Origin: Phallus indusiatus | Lineage: Eukaryota > Basidiomycota > Agaricomycetes > Phallales > Phallaceae | DNA length: 64,000 bases | Direction: 5' to 3' | NCBI GenBank assembly: GCA_027605045.1 | Contig: JAQFWX010000132.1 | Coordinates: 30,608 to 94,607 of the forward strand | Shown here: one piece after another, positions 10,210 to 22,630 of the stretch | Layout: each line of letters begins with the position of its first letter | Position numbering within the stretch: position 1 is the first letter of the stretch | The notes under the pieces: generated by a model | The model's input: only the letters and a program-made list of their open reading frames with translations | Told to the model about the DNA's origin: nothing | Database searches by the model: none | Made by a program: the position numbers and the translations under genes

Positions 10210-13200
10210 CTATCCCTTCCCCCCACTAGATCGATTCGACCGTCTTGTTGACTTCTTCCGCTTAGACGTTTCGGGGATCTCGTCAGGATGCTTCACATTC
10301 GATTGCGCGGGTACTATGATCTCATCGGCACTTCCAGAAATTACAGTACTCTTCTCAAACAAGGCGATAAGTCTCCTCTTTTCGTCCCGTTGATCTGGGT
10401 CTTCATAGATCACGCCTAGAGGAGACCCTTCCTCGTTGGCGATATTATCTTCCTTGTTCGATAGGCAGGATAACGGCGAAGACGTGGCTACCAGGGACAT
10501 CAATGACGGCATTTCGGATTCCCCCCGCTAAAAAAATTAGAAGAGAAAAATGTTGAGCAAAAAAGAAATGCGCAGATCGAGCTGAAAGTAATACCAATGA
10601 TCTGGAGCAGTGTGGACGGGGTCGTTTCGTAGGACGTTTTTGGACTGTTAATTCATCGGTCTTTAACTCAGGTGCTCTCTTGCCAAGAAGAGCCGTAATA
10701 GCCGTGCGCAAGACCCGTGTTTCGCTGATTGAAGGGGACAATGTCCGTATTGAGCCAGAATTTATTTGCAGAGGGGACGGTGAACAAGAAGAGGGTATCG
10801 GTGTCCGTTTCATTCCTACATCTTCGCAGGTTTTTGACCCTTCTTGAATTGAGGATGGATGTGAAGGCTGCATAGAGCACCCTCGGGCGTTATTTTTCTC
10901 ATTGGCTTCAGGGGACCCCGGAACGCGAAGACCAAGTGGTTCGCCAAATGTTAGTTCCATCCCCGACTCTGTTCCATTCGGTGAGAAAGAACTCATGAAA
11001 TTAGTAGGTGCCGGAATGAATTCATGATATGATGCCGTGGGACAGTCCGTCATTGACGATGTTTCTTCCAAACGAAGTGAAGGATCGGCAGGTCTACGGG
11101 GCTCGGTTTCTTGTGAATGATCTGCCGAATCGGGAACATCAGCAAAAATAATTTAAAAGAGGTCAGATTTACTGTTTGTAATATCAATAATCTTTTCTTC
11201 CCTTCCATCAGCTTCAAGCTCGATAGCCTGCTCATCTTTGGTTTCTGACAGAAACATGGCATCTTGCAACCCACGGATAATACTTTGCGAGTTATCTTTT
11301 TTCACTTCGAAATCCCGGTGGATAGGCACTTTTCCTTTCCTGGCGATAAAAAACAGCCATTCTAAATTCACAACGGGAATCTTCCATTCCTGAGCTTTCT
11401 GAAATTTCTCCCCATGACCAGAGGGGCAAATTAAGTGACTTGTGGACTTTGAAAATGCTGATTGAACATTGGCACCTGACATTGCGGAAACGCCAGGGTA
11501 TGAGAGTGTGTTTGCAAGTCATTTTGAAAATTGAATTGTCAAGCCTCGATTGCACTTACCAACAGCGCGCAAAAGTCGTTTCGTCAAGTGAGTTTCAGCG
11601 GAGTCCAGACCGGATAAACTAACGAATAATTTCTCAGACCCTGAAAGAACATGTTAAAAATTTCTTCAATTTTTTGGGGTGATGATTTTACTCAATACCT
11701 TCTACAGGAACAGTAACGTCGAGGGGCGTGAAAGTAATGTGCTCGTCGACTGCGCACATTCTTTCTTCGAAAATTGATCTCTCCACCCAACATTCAGTCC
11801 TAAACTTCGAGCGATGCGCGGGACTAACTCCATTCCAAAAAGTATTTCCTCTGGTCCCGTCAAAGTAGAGCGTTATAAAGAGAATGGTGCAACCTACCCA
11901 ACTAGTCTCACAAGAAGGAAATCGGGGTCAATATAGACATCATCGTCACTCAGCCATCGCCCGCCATGTCTATTTATGGCATCACGTAACATAGCCCCTT
12001 CTTTCGCTTCTCCAAGGGCACGAAAGCTGTAGCCAGCAAAGATATTGTTAAGGGTGATATCGGATAAGGACTGCTTCGAGATAGACCTAGTGGCCGATAC
12101 AGCTGTGTCTGTGTCAGAAGCACATCGCAAGGAAAGAGGAATAGCCTGTGATGGGGAAGCAGCGGCAAATAAAGAATCTTTTCGAGAATCTGAGAGACGT
12201 TCTAGAACAGAATTTCTTCCTTGCTGCAAATTAGAAGATACGCCTGTAGTTGTTTCAGTTGGCTTTGAGGCGTCTACTGATATAGCCGGCACAGAAGCAG
12301 GTTCGATTTGAGGGTCTTTCTTCTCGTTTTGGGAGAAATTTCTTGTGTGTATGATATTTCGAAGGATACGGAGGCCTATACCCTTTTGTTTCTGAGTTTG
12401 GCCGAGTTCGGGTGCATCATCCTCCCCTGGTAGATATGATGGAGGAGATCTAGGTAACGAGTTTACTTGGGAGTCTGATGGCAATATTGTCACTTGTTTG
12501 TTTAACTTCCGGGCTAATGAAACTGAGTTTAGATACACAATACATTCAAGCAAATTACATACATTCCGTTTCTACCAACTTTCTGGTAGGACGAGGCATA
12601 TCAATGAAGTATGGTTCTTCATCCCACCTTCCTGTTATCACGTCAGGCACGCCAAAAGGCTCAATAAGATATGAACTTGCCCCCAAACTCCAAACAATCC
12701 CAAAACCATTCTTCCCAGATGATATTTATTTTCCTCATTCCTCGTTCTTGATTGATTCGCTTCGCCCAAGCGACTTTGTCTGACACGGTATCTGAGCACA
12801 ATAGATGAGTGCTCAAAGGGCCAAGCGATTTAGAATAGACTCCTCCTTGCTCCTCTATGATCGTGGCAATACGTTCTCTGGTTTCAATGTCCTGCATTCC
12901 AGTTATGCACAACCGCACGCCGCTGAATATAGGAAGCCTGTGCTCAGCGATATACTTTTCGTCATTTCAGTGTTTATGAAACGGAGTCAAGCAAGATGAG
13001 AAATCAACCTGTTTTAAATCAATCGTTTCTCCTCTTAGCCATGCATTGTAAATTGCCTCAATCCAGCTTCCACCCAGGATCGGTAAGTTACGTTGAACAG
13101 CACACTGTAAGCGAGAGTCAATCAATATAATCATATACCGCCTGAAGATATTTACCTGGTATTTCGAACTTCCAGGGGCATCCGCTATAAGATGAGTGAC

Positions 13201-13628
13201 TTTGTCAGTGAAATCGTTTGAACGAGTCGCGCCTAGTTGTTGAGCATAGGCAAATAGTGTAACCTAGACAATATAAGCATCCAGGGACTAACGAAAGTGA
13301 TAATGAACATATGGATCACTTTGTCTAGTCTTCCGGTTGCACATAAAACCACCCCATGCAACGGCAATGATCCTTCACGGAAATATAACTCTCCGACGTT
13401 GTTAGTGCCCTCATCTTCCTCAGTATTAGATGTGCTCGCGACTGGTTCTTTGGGGTGTGTGGTTGACGGGGCGGGTCTCAGTATAACATTGGGGACCTAA
13501 ATTGATATGGATGATTAGATATTTGAATATTTGATAACTTGATCAAAAGATACCTTGGTTGCACCTCGACGTTTCCCGTTTTTCATGTTATGGTTTCGCG
13601 CGGCGCGTTTGGACCTTCGTGGGCGCAT
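10210..13628 (-). CDS. Four-BRCT replication initiation/checkpoint protein (Dpb11/Rad4/TopBP1 family)
   Basis: Starts at ATG 13626-13628 (MRPRRSKRAARNH, basic) and ends at 10210. BRCT1 spans HGVVLCATGRLDK, VTLFAYAQQLGATRSNDF, THLIADAPGSSKYQ and GGSWIEAIYNAW. BRCT2 spans LCITGMQDIETRERIATIIE, GGVYSKSLGPLSTHLLC and WEEWFWDCLEFGGKF. BRCT3 (12110-11890) reads IFAGYSFRALGEAKEGAM, then INRHGGRWLSDD, then a segment like CWVERSIFEERMCAVDEHITF. BRCT4 (11480-11300) has THLICPSGHGEKFQKA and PVVNLEWLFFIA. A Ser/Thr-rich linker and a basic tail (KRKKSTRRSNRSS) follow. Four BRCT repeats in two pairs, with EHITFTPL after the third, is the Dpb11/Rad4(Cut5) layout: a nuclear scaffold joining CDK-phosphorylated replication factors and activating the ATR-type checkpoint kinase. 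It shares a 235 bp divergent promoter with GET4. Confidence 0.75.
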
Positions 13629-13863
13629 CCGACGGGACTGTAAATCGGAGATTTCATTTGCGCTCCGATTTAAAGTCAACTGAAAGGTTTGTCCAATTCA
13701 CATATTAATCAAATTTTCGGTATACACAGAAGTCCTCGATTTGTTTTTTGAGATGTTTGAAATCAAAGGTGCCAAGTGATATCAGTCATTGTCCGAGGGC
13801 TGAATCGTATTTTGCGAGCGAGCCAAACAAGTTCGGTCACACTTGCGTCACTGATACTAAATT
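13629..13863. promoter_or_regulatory. Divergent promoter between the BRCT gene and GET4
   Basis: Only 235 nt separate the two outward-facing start codons, so both genes probably use one bidirectional promoter. Confidence 0.5.
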
Positions 13864-15155
13864 ATGCCTCCAACGCCATCCTCTTCCAGAGCTCTCAATG
13901 CCATTCTTCCTCAGATAGCAACATCTCCTTATGAAGCCCACCAGAAGGCTCGAACATTCGCGTCTCGTTATATCAAATCCTCTCAATTCGATGTTGCGAT
14001 CGAAGTCCTGTTCCAATCCGCCAGAGAACTGCTGAAGACTGGTCAGCAGGGAAGTGGTACAGATTTGGCCTGTTTTCTAGTTGAGGTGTATGAAACTAAG
14101 CCGGAGGATGTTACCGAGGAATCTAGATGTATGTTATAAGCGTGTCTTGCTTTTTGTACTTGAATATTCATCTCTTGAACAGCTCGTCTCACACAACTAA
14201 TCGCCTTAACTGGATCAGGTGGTTCGTGGAGAAAGACTTTGATAGATCGTTCAGTCGCGTAAATTTCTTTCTGGATGATCAGCATTTCCTTCCAATAGTA
14301 ACAGACGCTACTCTTAGATGGACAGCCAAAGTTGGGACTTGCCCCGCAGGAGATCCAGATCTTCATCATTACATTGGAGAACTTCTATACAAAGGTATAA
14401 TTCTAGTTCGCTTTGAATGTGCTGCGACTCTAACATATTTAATTCTTCTAGAAGGATCTCTCGAACAGGCCGAACTGCATTTCCTTGCTGCTGGAAAGCG
14501 AGATAGTGCTCGTCTTTTGTCCGAGGTGTTGATTGAGTGGTTAGGTGAATCACCAGACGTTGGCAAGTTCGTTTGCAGAGGCGTAATACCGTAGGCCTTC
14601 ATACATTCCGACTTTATTTCTCTTCTGACAATTGTAAAACAAAGATATCTACTGGAAGGAAACATTCTCGCCGCTCGGACATTCTTATCCCACTTTATCT
14701 CTCACTTGTCAAGCACGCGCCCTTCCATTCTGACTGACAAGACCCCTTTGAATGTCGGAGAGACCTCAGATGTCGTATATGTGACCAGCGATCAGGTCTT
14801 CAACTTCCTTCAGTTGGCTGTTCTTACTTGCCAGCGCGCTCAGGGCGATAAAAACAAAACTATTCGAGAGGCGTGGGTGAGGCTCTGTGGATCATATCAA
14901 TCGAAAGGTGGATTGATGGCAGACCCTAACATGCGAAAAGTGAATAAAATAACATTCATTCCTGGGAATGGTTGGAGCTGACATGACTTGTTTCCTCTTA
15001 CAAAGGCTTTAGCAGAGATTGGGCAGCTATACTTCAACATTCCAATGCCACGTAATCAAGCCAATCCGCTACAAGACATGTTCTCCTCACTGTTTGGAGG
15101 TAGTTCGACCGGACCTAAAACATTATCTCCCACCAGTAGCCTAGGATTGGACTAG
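13864..15155 (+). CDS. GET4: GET4 homologue, guided entry of tail-anchored proteins
   Basis: ATG at 13864 begins a helical-repeat protein: SPYEAHQKARTFASRYIKSS, FDVAIEVLFQSARELLKTGQ, GTDLACFLVEVYE, then after introns GDPDLHHYIGELLYK, GSLEQAELHFLAAGKRDSAR, FLSHFISHL, DQVFNFLQLAVLTCQRA and the tail LAEIGQLYFNIPMPR ending with a Gly-Asn-rich stretch at TAG 15153-15155. The R-Y-x-x-x-x-x-x-D-A/V-I start, the yHxxlgxxlyxEG segment and the final YFxIPxPR-x2-NP-L are hallmarks of Get4. In the cytosol it bridges the Sgt2/Bag6-type chaperone and Get3/Get5 to pass tail-anchored membrane proteins to the ER. At least four short introns are needed (near 14130, 14395, 14580-14620 and 14940-15005). Confidence 0.85.
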
Positions 15156-15369
15156 AGGCAATAAAACGATTTGACAGCTTAAAAATGAATAGTCGATTAT
15201 CAAACACTTGGAACGTTGTCGTGTTATCACTCTTTCATGCTCACAAACGCGCGCGTGTCAAAGAATGACCGAAACGACAGTTTTATTGTAATGAAAACAC
15301 CCAAACTAGATACCAGCTCTAGGACGTAGAATTACGTTTGTGTTGATGTAGGTGAAGATGTGGATGAGG

Positions 15370-16053
15370 CTAATGGTGTAAATGTTCGGCACGCGATGAG
15401 TTATTATTCTGAGATACGTAAATATGCAGCAGACTTACAATCATGGAAGTGATTATATGTGATGCTCTTTGCCTCAAACGATTCTGGTTGTCAACACCAG
15501 CGGCTGTGATGCTTGTGCTTGCGACCCCCCACTGTGAAGCTACTACCTCGGCCTCGTCCGATGTGCTGGGAGATCCAGGCGAGGCCCTCACCGAACTTAG
15601 CTCAGTTGTAGGTGTTGCTGGTGACCACGATGATGATGACAGTCGATTCGCCCCTGGGTTCGTCACTGTCAGTCTCGGCGTCGACTCCGGGTCTAGAATA
15701 CACTTATTGTAAAAACTTTCGATAATCGTACTTCAAAGATAGTTCACCTTCCATATAATCAGGAGGATATTCCGGAATAGCCGAAAGGTCATCAAGTGCA
15801 CCTTCGTCCAGCGTGCTTTGCAGAATGTTACCAAATCGCACTAGCCTTGCACCGTCCCATCTCTGGCCGAAAATTCCAAGCCAAATTTCGTTCTTTTTCC
15901 GAAATACATAGCAGTTTTTTTGGGCGTCATAACCAAGACACTTCATGTCTCGAGGGAGAAAAGCATTATCCTACGCATTCCGTTCGTCGTGAGACGAAAT
16001 AAAAATTTGAGGAATTCACTTACACTGTACTGTCTTAAATTAGGAGAAGGCAT
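15370..16053 (-). CDS. Small protein of unknown function with a GYDAQKNCYVF motif
   Basis: Predicted start ATG 16051-16053 (MPSPNLRQYS), then exon from about 15970 (DNAFLPRDMKCLGYDAQKN), an aromatic stretch ending FGQRWDGARLVRFG, and after an intron at about 15742-15685 a Ser/Thr/Pro-rich C-terminus (SSSSWSPATPTTELSS) ending near 15370. The N-terminal part has the spacing G-Y-D-A-x5-Y-x-F-R-x-K-x-x-E-x-W-x-G, which looks like a small folded module; the rest is low complexity. I do not recognise a known family with confidence. No signal peptide or membrane segment. It converges tail to tail with GET4, leaving about 215 nt between the stop codons. Confidence 0.55.
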
Positions 16054-17488
16054 TAATATAGTGCAAAAATTAAAGCTAAATGTGAGAGGTAGGCTAGCAG
16101 AAGAAAGGGGATGGGTGTACCGCCTACGAATGACAAGGTCTTATATATATGTAAATCCGTACCATGGCCCATCAATAGAGATCATGAATGAATTGCGCAA
16201 ATAGGAAGCTTTTCTCATTCATAAAAACCCTGGAGCTGCCAGGGAGCATTATTGGCTGCTTTATGTCATTGGCCCCTTACTAACCGAAAGTAAATTGGGC
16301 CCTAGTTTAGTATTAATACGGAGTAGCGATATCTCTCATGTCCGCCTGCATCTTTGATTTTACTTGCAGTCACAACGAGACCAATATCTGAGGAATGTAT
16401 CAATTCTTATTATTTTGTCTCCAATTTTAGTAATAACTGAGAAGTATGTCCTGCTTGACCTTGTAGATTATCAATGTTGATAACTGATTCCAGTTGCCTC
16501 TCCCACTAGCCGTTTGATCATCAGGTTCTTACGGGTCAGGCCGAGTGGAGGTTCTCTGTCATCTTTACGACTGCCTGTGTAACAAGAATGCAGTTGCTAG
16601 TCTCATGACCCCGCTCATGTAAGGTACGATCGCAGTTGTGTCCAAACTGCGAATATTGCTTCCCAGTTACCAGCCTTACAATCTCCTGTCCGATATAAGA
16701 CTAGGTCATGTCTCTCTCTCGAACTGACGGTGTTTGGCGTAGAAATCAAATAGTGGATTCGGCACGCTGGCAACGATCTTAATGGTCCTTTTGGAAAGCC
16801 GAACGCTCATGCCAGTTTACCTTTGAGGCCGGGTTTATATTCTTAGAATCCATCGCCCCATACCTTGCTCCGTACTGGCGCCACACCAACGACGTTTTGT
16901 GTGTAAGTTGACAAATTGCAAGAGTCTGGTGGCTTATACCAATGATGGTGTTTTCGAATGAAAGATCTCATTATAACTCTGCCATAAATAAACCGACAGA
17001 AACAGAGGAATCCTTACATTCGTTGTACATTCCACACGCCGCAGTCTGAACCTGTTTTGATCACTAGCCGTTGATGCGTGACTGACGAGAAAAGATGTGT
17101 TTGGAAAAAACAACCAATAACGTGCGTAATCGAGCTCAGCTCAATACGTCACCAGAGCTTTTTTTTTTGTTTATTGGCGTTGTATTGTTAATGGTAACAA
17201 GGGATGCCGCCAAGTCCCAAACAAAACATTATAATGGGGTTCTACTTGTTGATATCAGGACTATCAAAAAGAAACTATAAAATAGATAAATATTAATAGC
17301 GCTTCGTAGAAAATACTAAACGACATAATGCACTTGCCATAAGTAGCCGTGTCTACTCTTTTCTTCATTCGGAAAAACGCTGTTGGAGGCTTTCATAGTC
17401 ATGAAAAGGCTTTTTCTGCGTTTTCTGCCGATCTTTCTCTTTGAAGCCGGGAGGTATAGGATCGACTGATAACATTAACTGTCGTTTA
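16054..17488. other. Intergenic region, about 1.4 kb
   Basis: I see no gene here. It contains AT-rich stretches and several short open frames without recognisable protein or splice structure. Confidence 0.5.
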
Positions 17489-17898
17489 CTAGTGATTAGC
17501 TGTGATCACGTAGTACCGGATACAGCTGATTTGCTCACATGCTTCCATGTATCGGTCCATACATCGTCTCAAACATGTCTAGACTCAAAAATTCAAAATA
17601 TAAGTACAAAAACTTATTTTCCGACAGAGCGTATAGCGACCTCATCTGAGCTGGAAAGTCCTTTGGCAGAAGGTTTGGTGATGCATCGGGAATAGCACTT
17701 TTTGGTCATCGAGTTAAGAAGTTCCTGGGCATTCGCCATCGCCATTTCCTGCTTCATTTGGGCCATAATCCTTTGCTTAACTGATTCCGAGTCTGAAGCG
17801 GGAGATGACGCCCGGTGAGAACTTGTTGTGTTCCCACCGTTCGCTATATGGCCGTATTGTCCCGTTCTGGCAGAATCTGGAAGAACCAGAATCCCATC
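17489..17898 (-). CDS. TIM13: Tim13, mitochondrial intermembrane-space small Tim chaperone (5' end unresolved)
   Basis: Two exons are clear: 17898-17641 and 17578-17489. They encode QEMAMANAQELLNSMTKKC, YSRCITKPSAKGLSSSDE, then TCLRRCMDRYMEACEQIS, ending at TAG. The twin CX3C motifs (C-YSR-C and C-LRR-C), the NAQELLN segment and C-M-D-R-Y-M-E-A are diagnostic of Tim13, which pairs with Tim8 to escort hydrophobic precursors to the TIM22 inner-membrane translocase. The donor at the second intron reads GTCGCT, unusual but it gives the exact family alignment. Upstream of 17898 a TTTTTTTAG acceptor implies a further 5' exon; a frame with ATG at 18128-18130 is a candidate but its donor is not convincing. 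The visible N-terminal extension (Ser/Gly-rich) is longer than usual for the family. Confidence 0.8.
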
Positions 17899-19485
17899 CT
17901 AAAAAAATATGCTCCCTTATGGTCGACACAAATTAGATACATAGGTAATACACATGAGTATATACACAAATTGTAGTTCGAAACTTTGTTGAAAATTTCG
18001 ACGTCGAAGTAAACTTTGATTCCGTCCGTGCATGAGTCGCTTTGAATTTCTTGGCGCTATTTTCTTCGTCCACTCCTTTCCCTCCTACCACCACTACCAC
18101 GTTGTCTCTCCCGTTTATCGTGAAAGACACTCTTTATATTTAAGCTAAGTACTATCTATCTGTATTGACAAGACAGTTTAAAAGGCTATCTCAAGGATTA
18201 TCACTGATATAATTAGCACACCGTTACAAGCCTCGATTCATCCCCTCGACAAGGGCAACCCACTGCGCATACACTCATTTTGATTCAGGAATCAGGTGCG
18301 TATCATTCTCTATCACTACAACTAAGCAAGATAGCTAACCATTTTCGCATCGTTACATCAAGACCTTAGATGATCGTGGCGTCGCAACCTTCCGACCCCC
18401 GTAATCACATCACTAGGCTCGGTGTAACACTGACGAAGGTTTTTTTGTTCACGGAAGGTATCTTAAATCACATTTTTTTACATTGGATTTGCTGACGATC
18501 ATGATATTGATTGAAGGTACGGAACTCTGGGTTACACCACATGCATGATAATCCTGGTACGTAGTTTTTTCTTCTTCTCAGCAGCTCAGAAATCTTCTCG
18601 TCAGGTCTATATCTCTTTATTCACTCGGAAACTTCAGGCTCAGAACAACGCGTAGCACCAATATCATAAATGTAAATAGAACCAATAATGAATGATAATA
18701 ATAGAAAGTACTAGTAGTAGCAGTAATAAAAAGACGAATATAAAGAGGGAATATGGAGGACAACGTGAACAGAACAAGTGATCGGTCGACCGAAAGTACC
18801 ACAACAGGCACAAATCTACCAGATTGTTCATCTGGTATTGTATCCACTTTTCGTGCTCCGTCGAGCGACTTCTGTACGACAGACCAGAACCTAAGTCACA
18901 CAATGACAACATAACGAGTTTTCACCGGGGATGACGAACCAAGAAAGCTCGACATTTTTTGAGAACGACGTGAGTAGTGGAACGTCTGTGATACTTTTGG
19001 TATTTGTGTGTGTGTGACGAATATGTGACATTACACATAGAGCACGTGACATGATTTTCCTCCTCAGTTCCATTACGAGCTTGCTTCGAACTTTTGATAT
19101 TGAAATGATGACGATTTTTCGGATAAAGTATCCATCTTGCTGGGCATCTCAACCGATTTATTGAGAAGTAAATCGTGAAACTCTTAACGAGACGGCTCTC
19201 GTATTGAAGTGAGCCCTGACCACCTGGAGTGAATTCTTTCGCAGATTACCTTGCTTAAACGGGGTATGGAAGCGATGGCTGACCAGATGGAGTCCTATAG
19301 AGTCTATAATGGGCTGTCTCGGTTATTGGTTTAAAAGGGAAATTGGAGCACGTGAAGTAATACCAAGTTTGTGCCAAAGTCCAAGCTGTTTTCATTTCAA
19401 CGAGATAACGCCATTCAATCCTTCCATTGTCAAATGTGACACCTTCTATTCCTTTTTCTCCACCTTTCTGCCTCTTGACACCATC
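17899..19485. other. Intergenic region, about 1.6 kb, probably including the TIM13 5' exon
   Basis: The first exon of TIM13 probably lies near 17950-18130. The rest has no gene that I can support. 18650-18760 is low-complexity AT-rich with many TAATA words. Confidence 0.45.
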
Positions 19486-22291
19486 ATGGATGAGGAAAAG
19501 CACATGGCCGCTAGTAAGGCGTCGGAATCGCACCAAATTCCTATCGACGAAATATCGTTGGAGGTAGAGGAGGGTGTTGACAGGACGTACCAGTTGAAAA
19601 GTCAGCTTGGTGAGCTATCAGAAATGCATGGTAATGTTTAACTGTGCTAATGGGGGGGGAAAGTTAATGAATGCCTACAAAATGAGTTGAGCTCGCCGGT
19701 GTTATCGATTCGAGTGTTGCCCTATCTGACGCTTTCGTGATCGATAGAATTGGTTGGGGTCGGTATCAAGTGTCTCTCTTCATTGTATCAGGTTTTGGCT
19801 GGGCAGCGGATGGTAAGTCATAACAAAGACTGAATAAATATATATTAACCAAGAAATAACAACGATAGAAATATGGCTACAGGGTAACATTACTTTCCTC
19901 TACTATCTATTTCAATTATGATCCTGAGCCCGACAACCTTCAGGACTGTCTCTCATACTTCCGCAAATCACGCTCGAAATGAACCCGCCCCATATTGCTT
20001 TCGCGACCCTAGCTACATACACAGGACTAATAGTCGGTGCAACCACTTGGGTAATTACCTCCATTCTTATTCACGATGAAGGAATTGACCGTGCGGACCC
20101 AGGGCGTACTCGCAGATGCTATAGGTAGACGACTCTCGTGGAACGTAAGCTAGAGTTACTGTAGCAAGCCATTTGCTGACAATTGAATATAGATCACCCT
20201 ATTCTTGGCCGGTGTATTTGGCATTGCCGCAGGCGGTGCAAAGGACTTTATTACCCTATGCGCATTATTAGCTTGCTTAGGCTTTGGAGTTGGAGGAAAG
20301 TGAGTCATCATTAGGAGAGAAGTTTTTGTCTCCCAACTCATACTCCATTTGTAAAGTTTACCTGTAGATGGTAATTCTTCTTTTGAGCTCCGGATCGTAC
20401 ATTTAAACGTTATGACATAGGCGCTTTATATCTTGAGCACATACCTAGAAGTCATCAGGTAATATATATACATATCAATACATTTTCTATCAGAAAAGGT
20501 TTATGCTGATCCTTTTATGTCAGTGGACGCTGACTTTACTTTCCGTCTGGTGGGCATTTGGACAACTACTTGCCTCTCTCATTGGTTGGGTCTTTATTGC
20601 GAATTTCTCCTGTCCAAACACCACCGTTCCTGGTCAATGTAAGGCGGAAGACAACCGCGGCTGGAGGTATACTATGTGAGATTTCATCAAGCTCCCTCGA
20701 ACCTCTTTGCGCATATACTCAATTTTTTTTAGGTTTACATTGTAAATGTCTCGTAAAAAACACGCACATTGCATACTCACAGATGCTTGTCTTCAGAGGT
20801 GCAATCACATTCGCAATGTTTATTTGTCGGTTCTTCGTATTTGATTTGCGCGAATCCTCCAAATTCCTATTAGCTAAAGGCCGGGATGAAGAAGCCATTG
20901 AGGTAAGTTGTCAGTGAGCTGTATATACATAACCTTAAATCAGCTAACATTGTAGACTTTGAAATTCGTCGCCGCAAAAAATGGGAAAACAATTACGCTG
21001 ACTACAGATAGACTAAAGGAAATTTCAGACAATGCGTCGGTTGCCCCAGTTACGAAGACCCAACTGCTTGCGAGGTCCTTTTCACGCTTTTCTTTGTCAG
21101 TGGTTCGCTCTCTTCATGAATAAACGGGGTAATGTGACTTCCATCAGCTCCCATGTCAAGCCTCTCTTCTCTACCAGACGTCTAGCGATTAACACTAGTC
21201 TCACAATTTGGCTCTGGGGGTAGGTTAGGGAACTTGAATTCCATGAGACCATGATGATTCAAATTTTCCCTATAATTAGTTTGATTGGTCTTGCATATCC
21301 TCTGTTCAACGCCTTCTTACCGATTTACCTGACTCGACACAGCGTGGCATCCGGAGATAGTGTTAACATCACATATCGGTGCGTTTCTTGCATCATTCAA
21401 CACTTTTTACATCGTAATACAATGCATATCCAGCAACAATGCAATCATAGCAGTCCTCGCCATCCCAGGTTCTCTCATGGGCTGCTGGCTTGTAGGATTG
21501 ACAAGGAGAGGTATCATCCCAGTCGGGGGACGGAAGTTTGCTCTATCTATTTCAACTGCTTTGACGGGAATATTCCTCTTTTTGTTCACCACGGCAAGAT
21601 CGGATAGCGCCACGTTGGCTTATTCTTGCATCACTAGTTTTACTCAGTAAGTCGCTCGAAAGGTTTCATATGAAAATTATTTCACCTATTATTTTCACCT
21701 CTCGTCTAGAAATTCAGTGAGTAGTGTATTTTTGAATCATTTAGTAATTTGAAAATAGAGTAAAATTTCTAGATGTACGGCGTGGTATGTACTTTCTGAG
21801 TTCAGTGTACATCACTGAATCAAGTTAATCATCTCTCATCAATAGCTTTACGCATACACGCCTGAAGTATTTCCGGCACCTCACCGGTAAAGTGTCTAAT
21901 TATTTTAGTAAAAATATGTTTTAATTATATCAAATCCCGATAGTGGAACTGCGGACGCTCTTTGTTCGGCTTTCAATCGGTATTTACATAAATAACTCTC
22001 GTGTTTTTACGCATTTCACTAATCCAATGACATCAAAGAGTCACAGGTCTTATGGCACCGATAAGTAGGATCTTACTTTTACCTTTCTTAAATTGTTCCC
22101 CTCAATTTCACTTTCAAGTTGCGACATATGGGAATGTAAATAGCTCTGTCCCAGTGTTCGTATCGGCGTCTTTATTCATGGTAGCCGCTATATCCGCCTT
22201 GCTTTTACCCATTGAGGTATTACATTTCTCCTTCATCAAATTCAGAATCATTCATGTTACTTCACAGACTGCTGGGAAAGCGGCGCTGTAG
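19486..22291 (+). CDS. Major facilitator superfamily transporter (SVOP-like branch)
   Basis: Begins ATG 19486 with a hydrophilic acidic leader, then IDRIGWGRYQVSLFIVSGFG, EIWLQ, SLILPQITLEM, GLIVGATTWG, then LADAIGRR, the MFS loop 2-3 signature of the G-x-L-A-D-x-x-G-R-R type. LFLAGVFGIAAGGA, LCALLACLGFGVGGN, LEHIPRSHQWTL, FGQLLASLIGWVFI and, late in the protein, LYAYTPEVFPAPHRGTADAL and NRVTGLMAP follow. This EVFPAPHRGTG-type motif is typical of fungal SVOP/22-like MFS carriers with about 12 membrane helices. Substrate unknown. The gene has many short introns and two tiny exons, 21710-21716 (7 nt) and 21773-21784 (12 nt), between TSFT-Q and LYAYTPEV. Ends at TAG 22289-22291. No disabling change seen, though several splice sites in 20340-20470 and 21060-21260 are uncertain. 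Confidence 0.8.
21710..21784 (+). other. Two consecutive micro-exons (7 and 12 nt) in the MFS gene
   Basis: Exon 21710-21716 completes a split Gln codon and encodes Asn-Ser. Exon 21773-21784 encodes MYGV. Flanking introns of 64, 56 and 61 nt have GT and AG borders. Together they join SFTQ-NS-MYGV-LYAYTPEV, the expected MFS helix-10/11 region. Confidence 0.65.
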
Positions 22292-22630
22292 GCAATGGGG
22301 CGAAATGAGAGCCTTTTCGGTGAACGTTCTACTTCACGCAAGAAAATAAAAGTTACGAAGATATTGCCAATAGCTGTTTGTTCACACGAATTCTTCTACT
22401 TTTCTTTATTTCTCTGTAGTAATGCGCCTCTTAAATTGAAGCAAAAGAATACAAGTAACTAAATCTAAAACATTAAATACAGATACATATAAGTTGTCCA
22501 AGTTCGTAAATGTCGTCAAGGTCGTAAACGAAATGCAATAATATAAGGAAGAAAAAAAAATGCAATATAATAATTATTAGGAGAAGACATATTAATTATA
22601 GGTAAACGTGAGGTGTGTGCATGGGTATTG
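22292..22630. other. Convergent 3' spacer
   Basis: AT-rich region between the 3' ends of the MFS and arrestin-like genes. Nothing coding seen. Confidence 0.6.

Noticed and set aside
10668..12311. Overlapping open frames on both strands inside the BRCT gene
   Set aside because: They are shadows of the BRCT coding frame; only the minus-strand frame shows domain motifs.
18361..18440. Stretch ending in a T-run, considered as a Pol III or spliceosomal RNA gene
   Set aside because: It does not match U1, U2, U4, U5 or U6 core words, and no A or B box pair was found.
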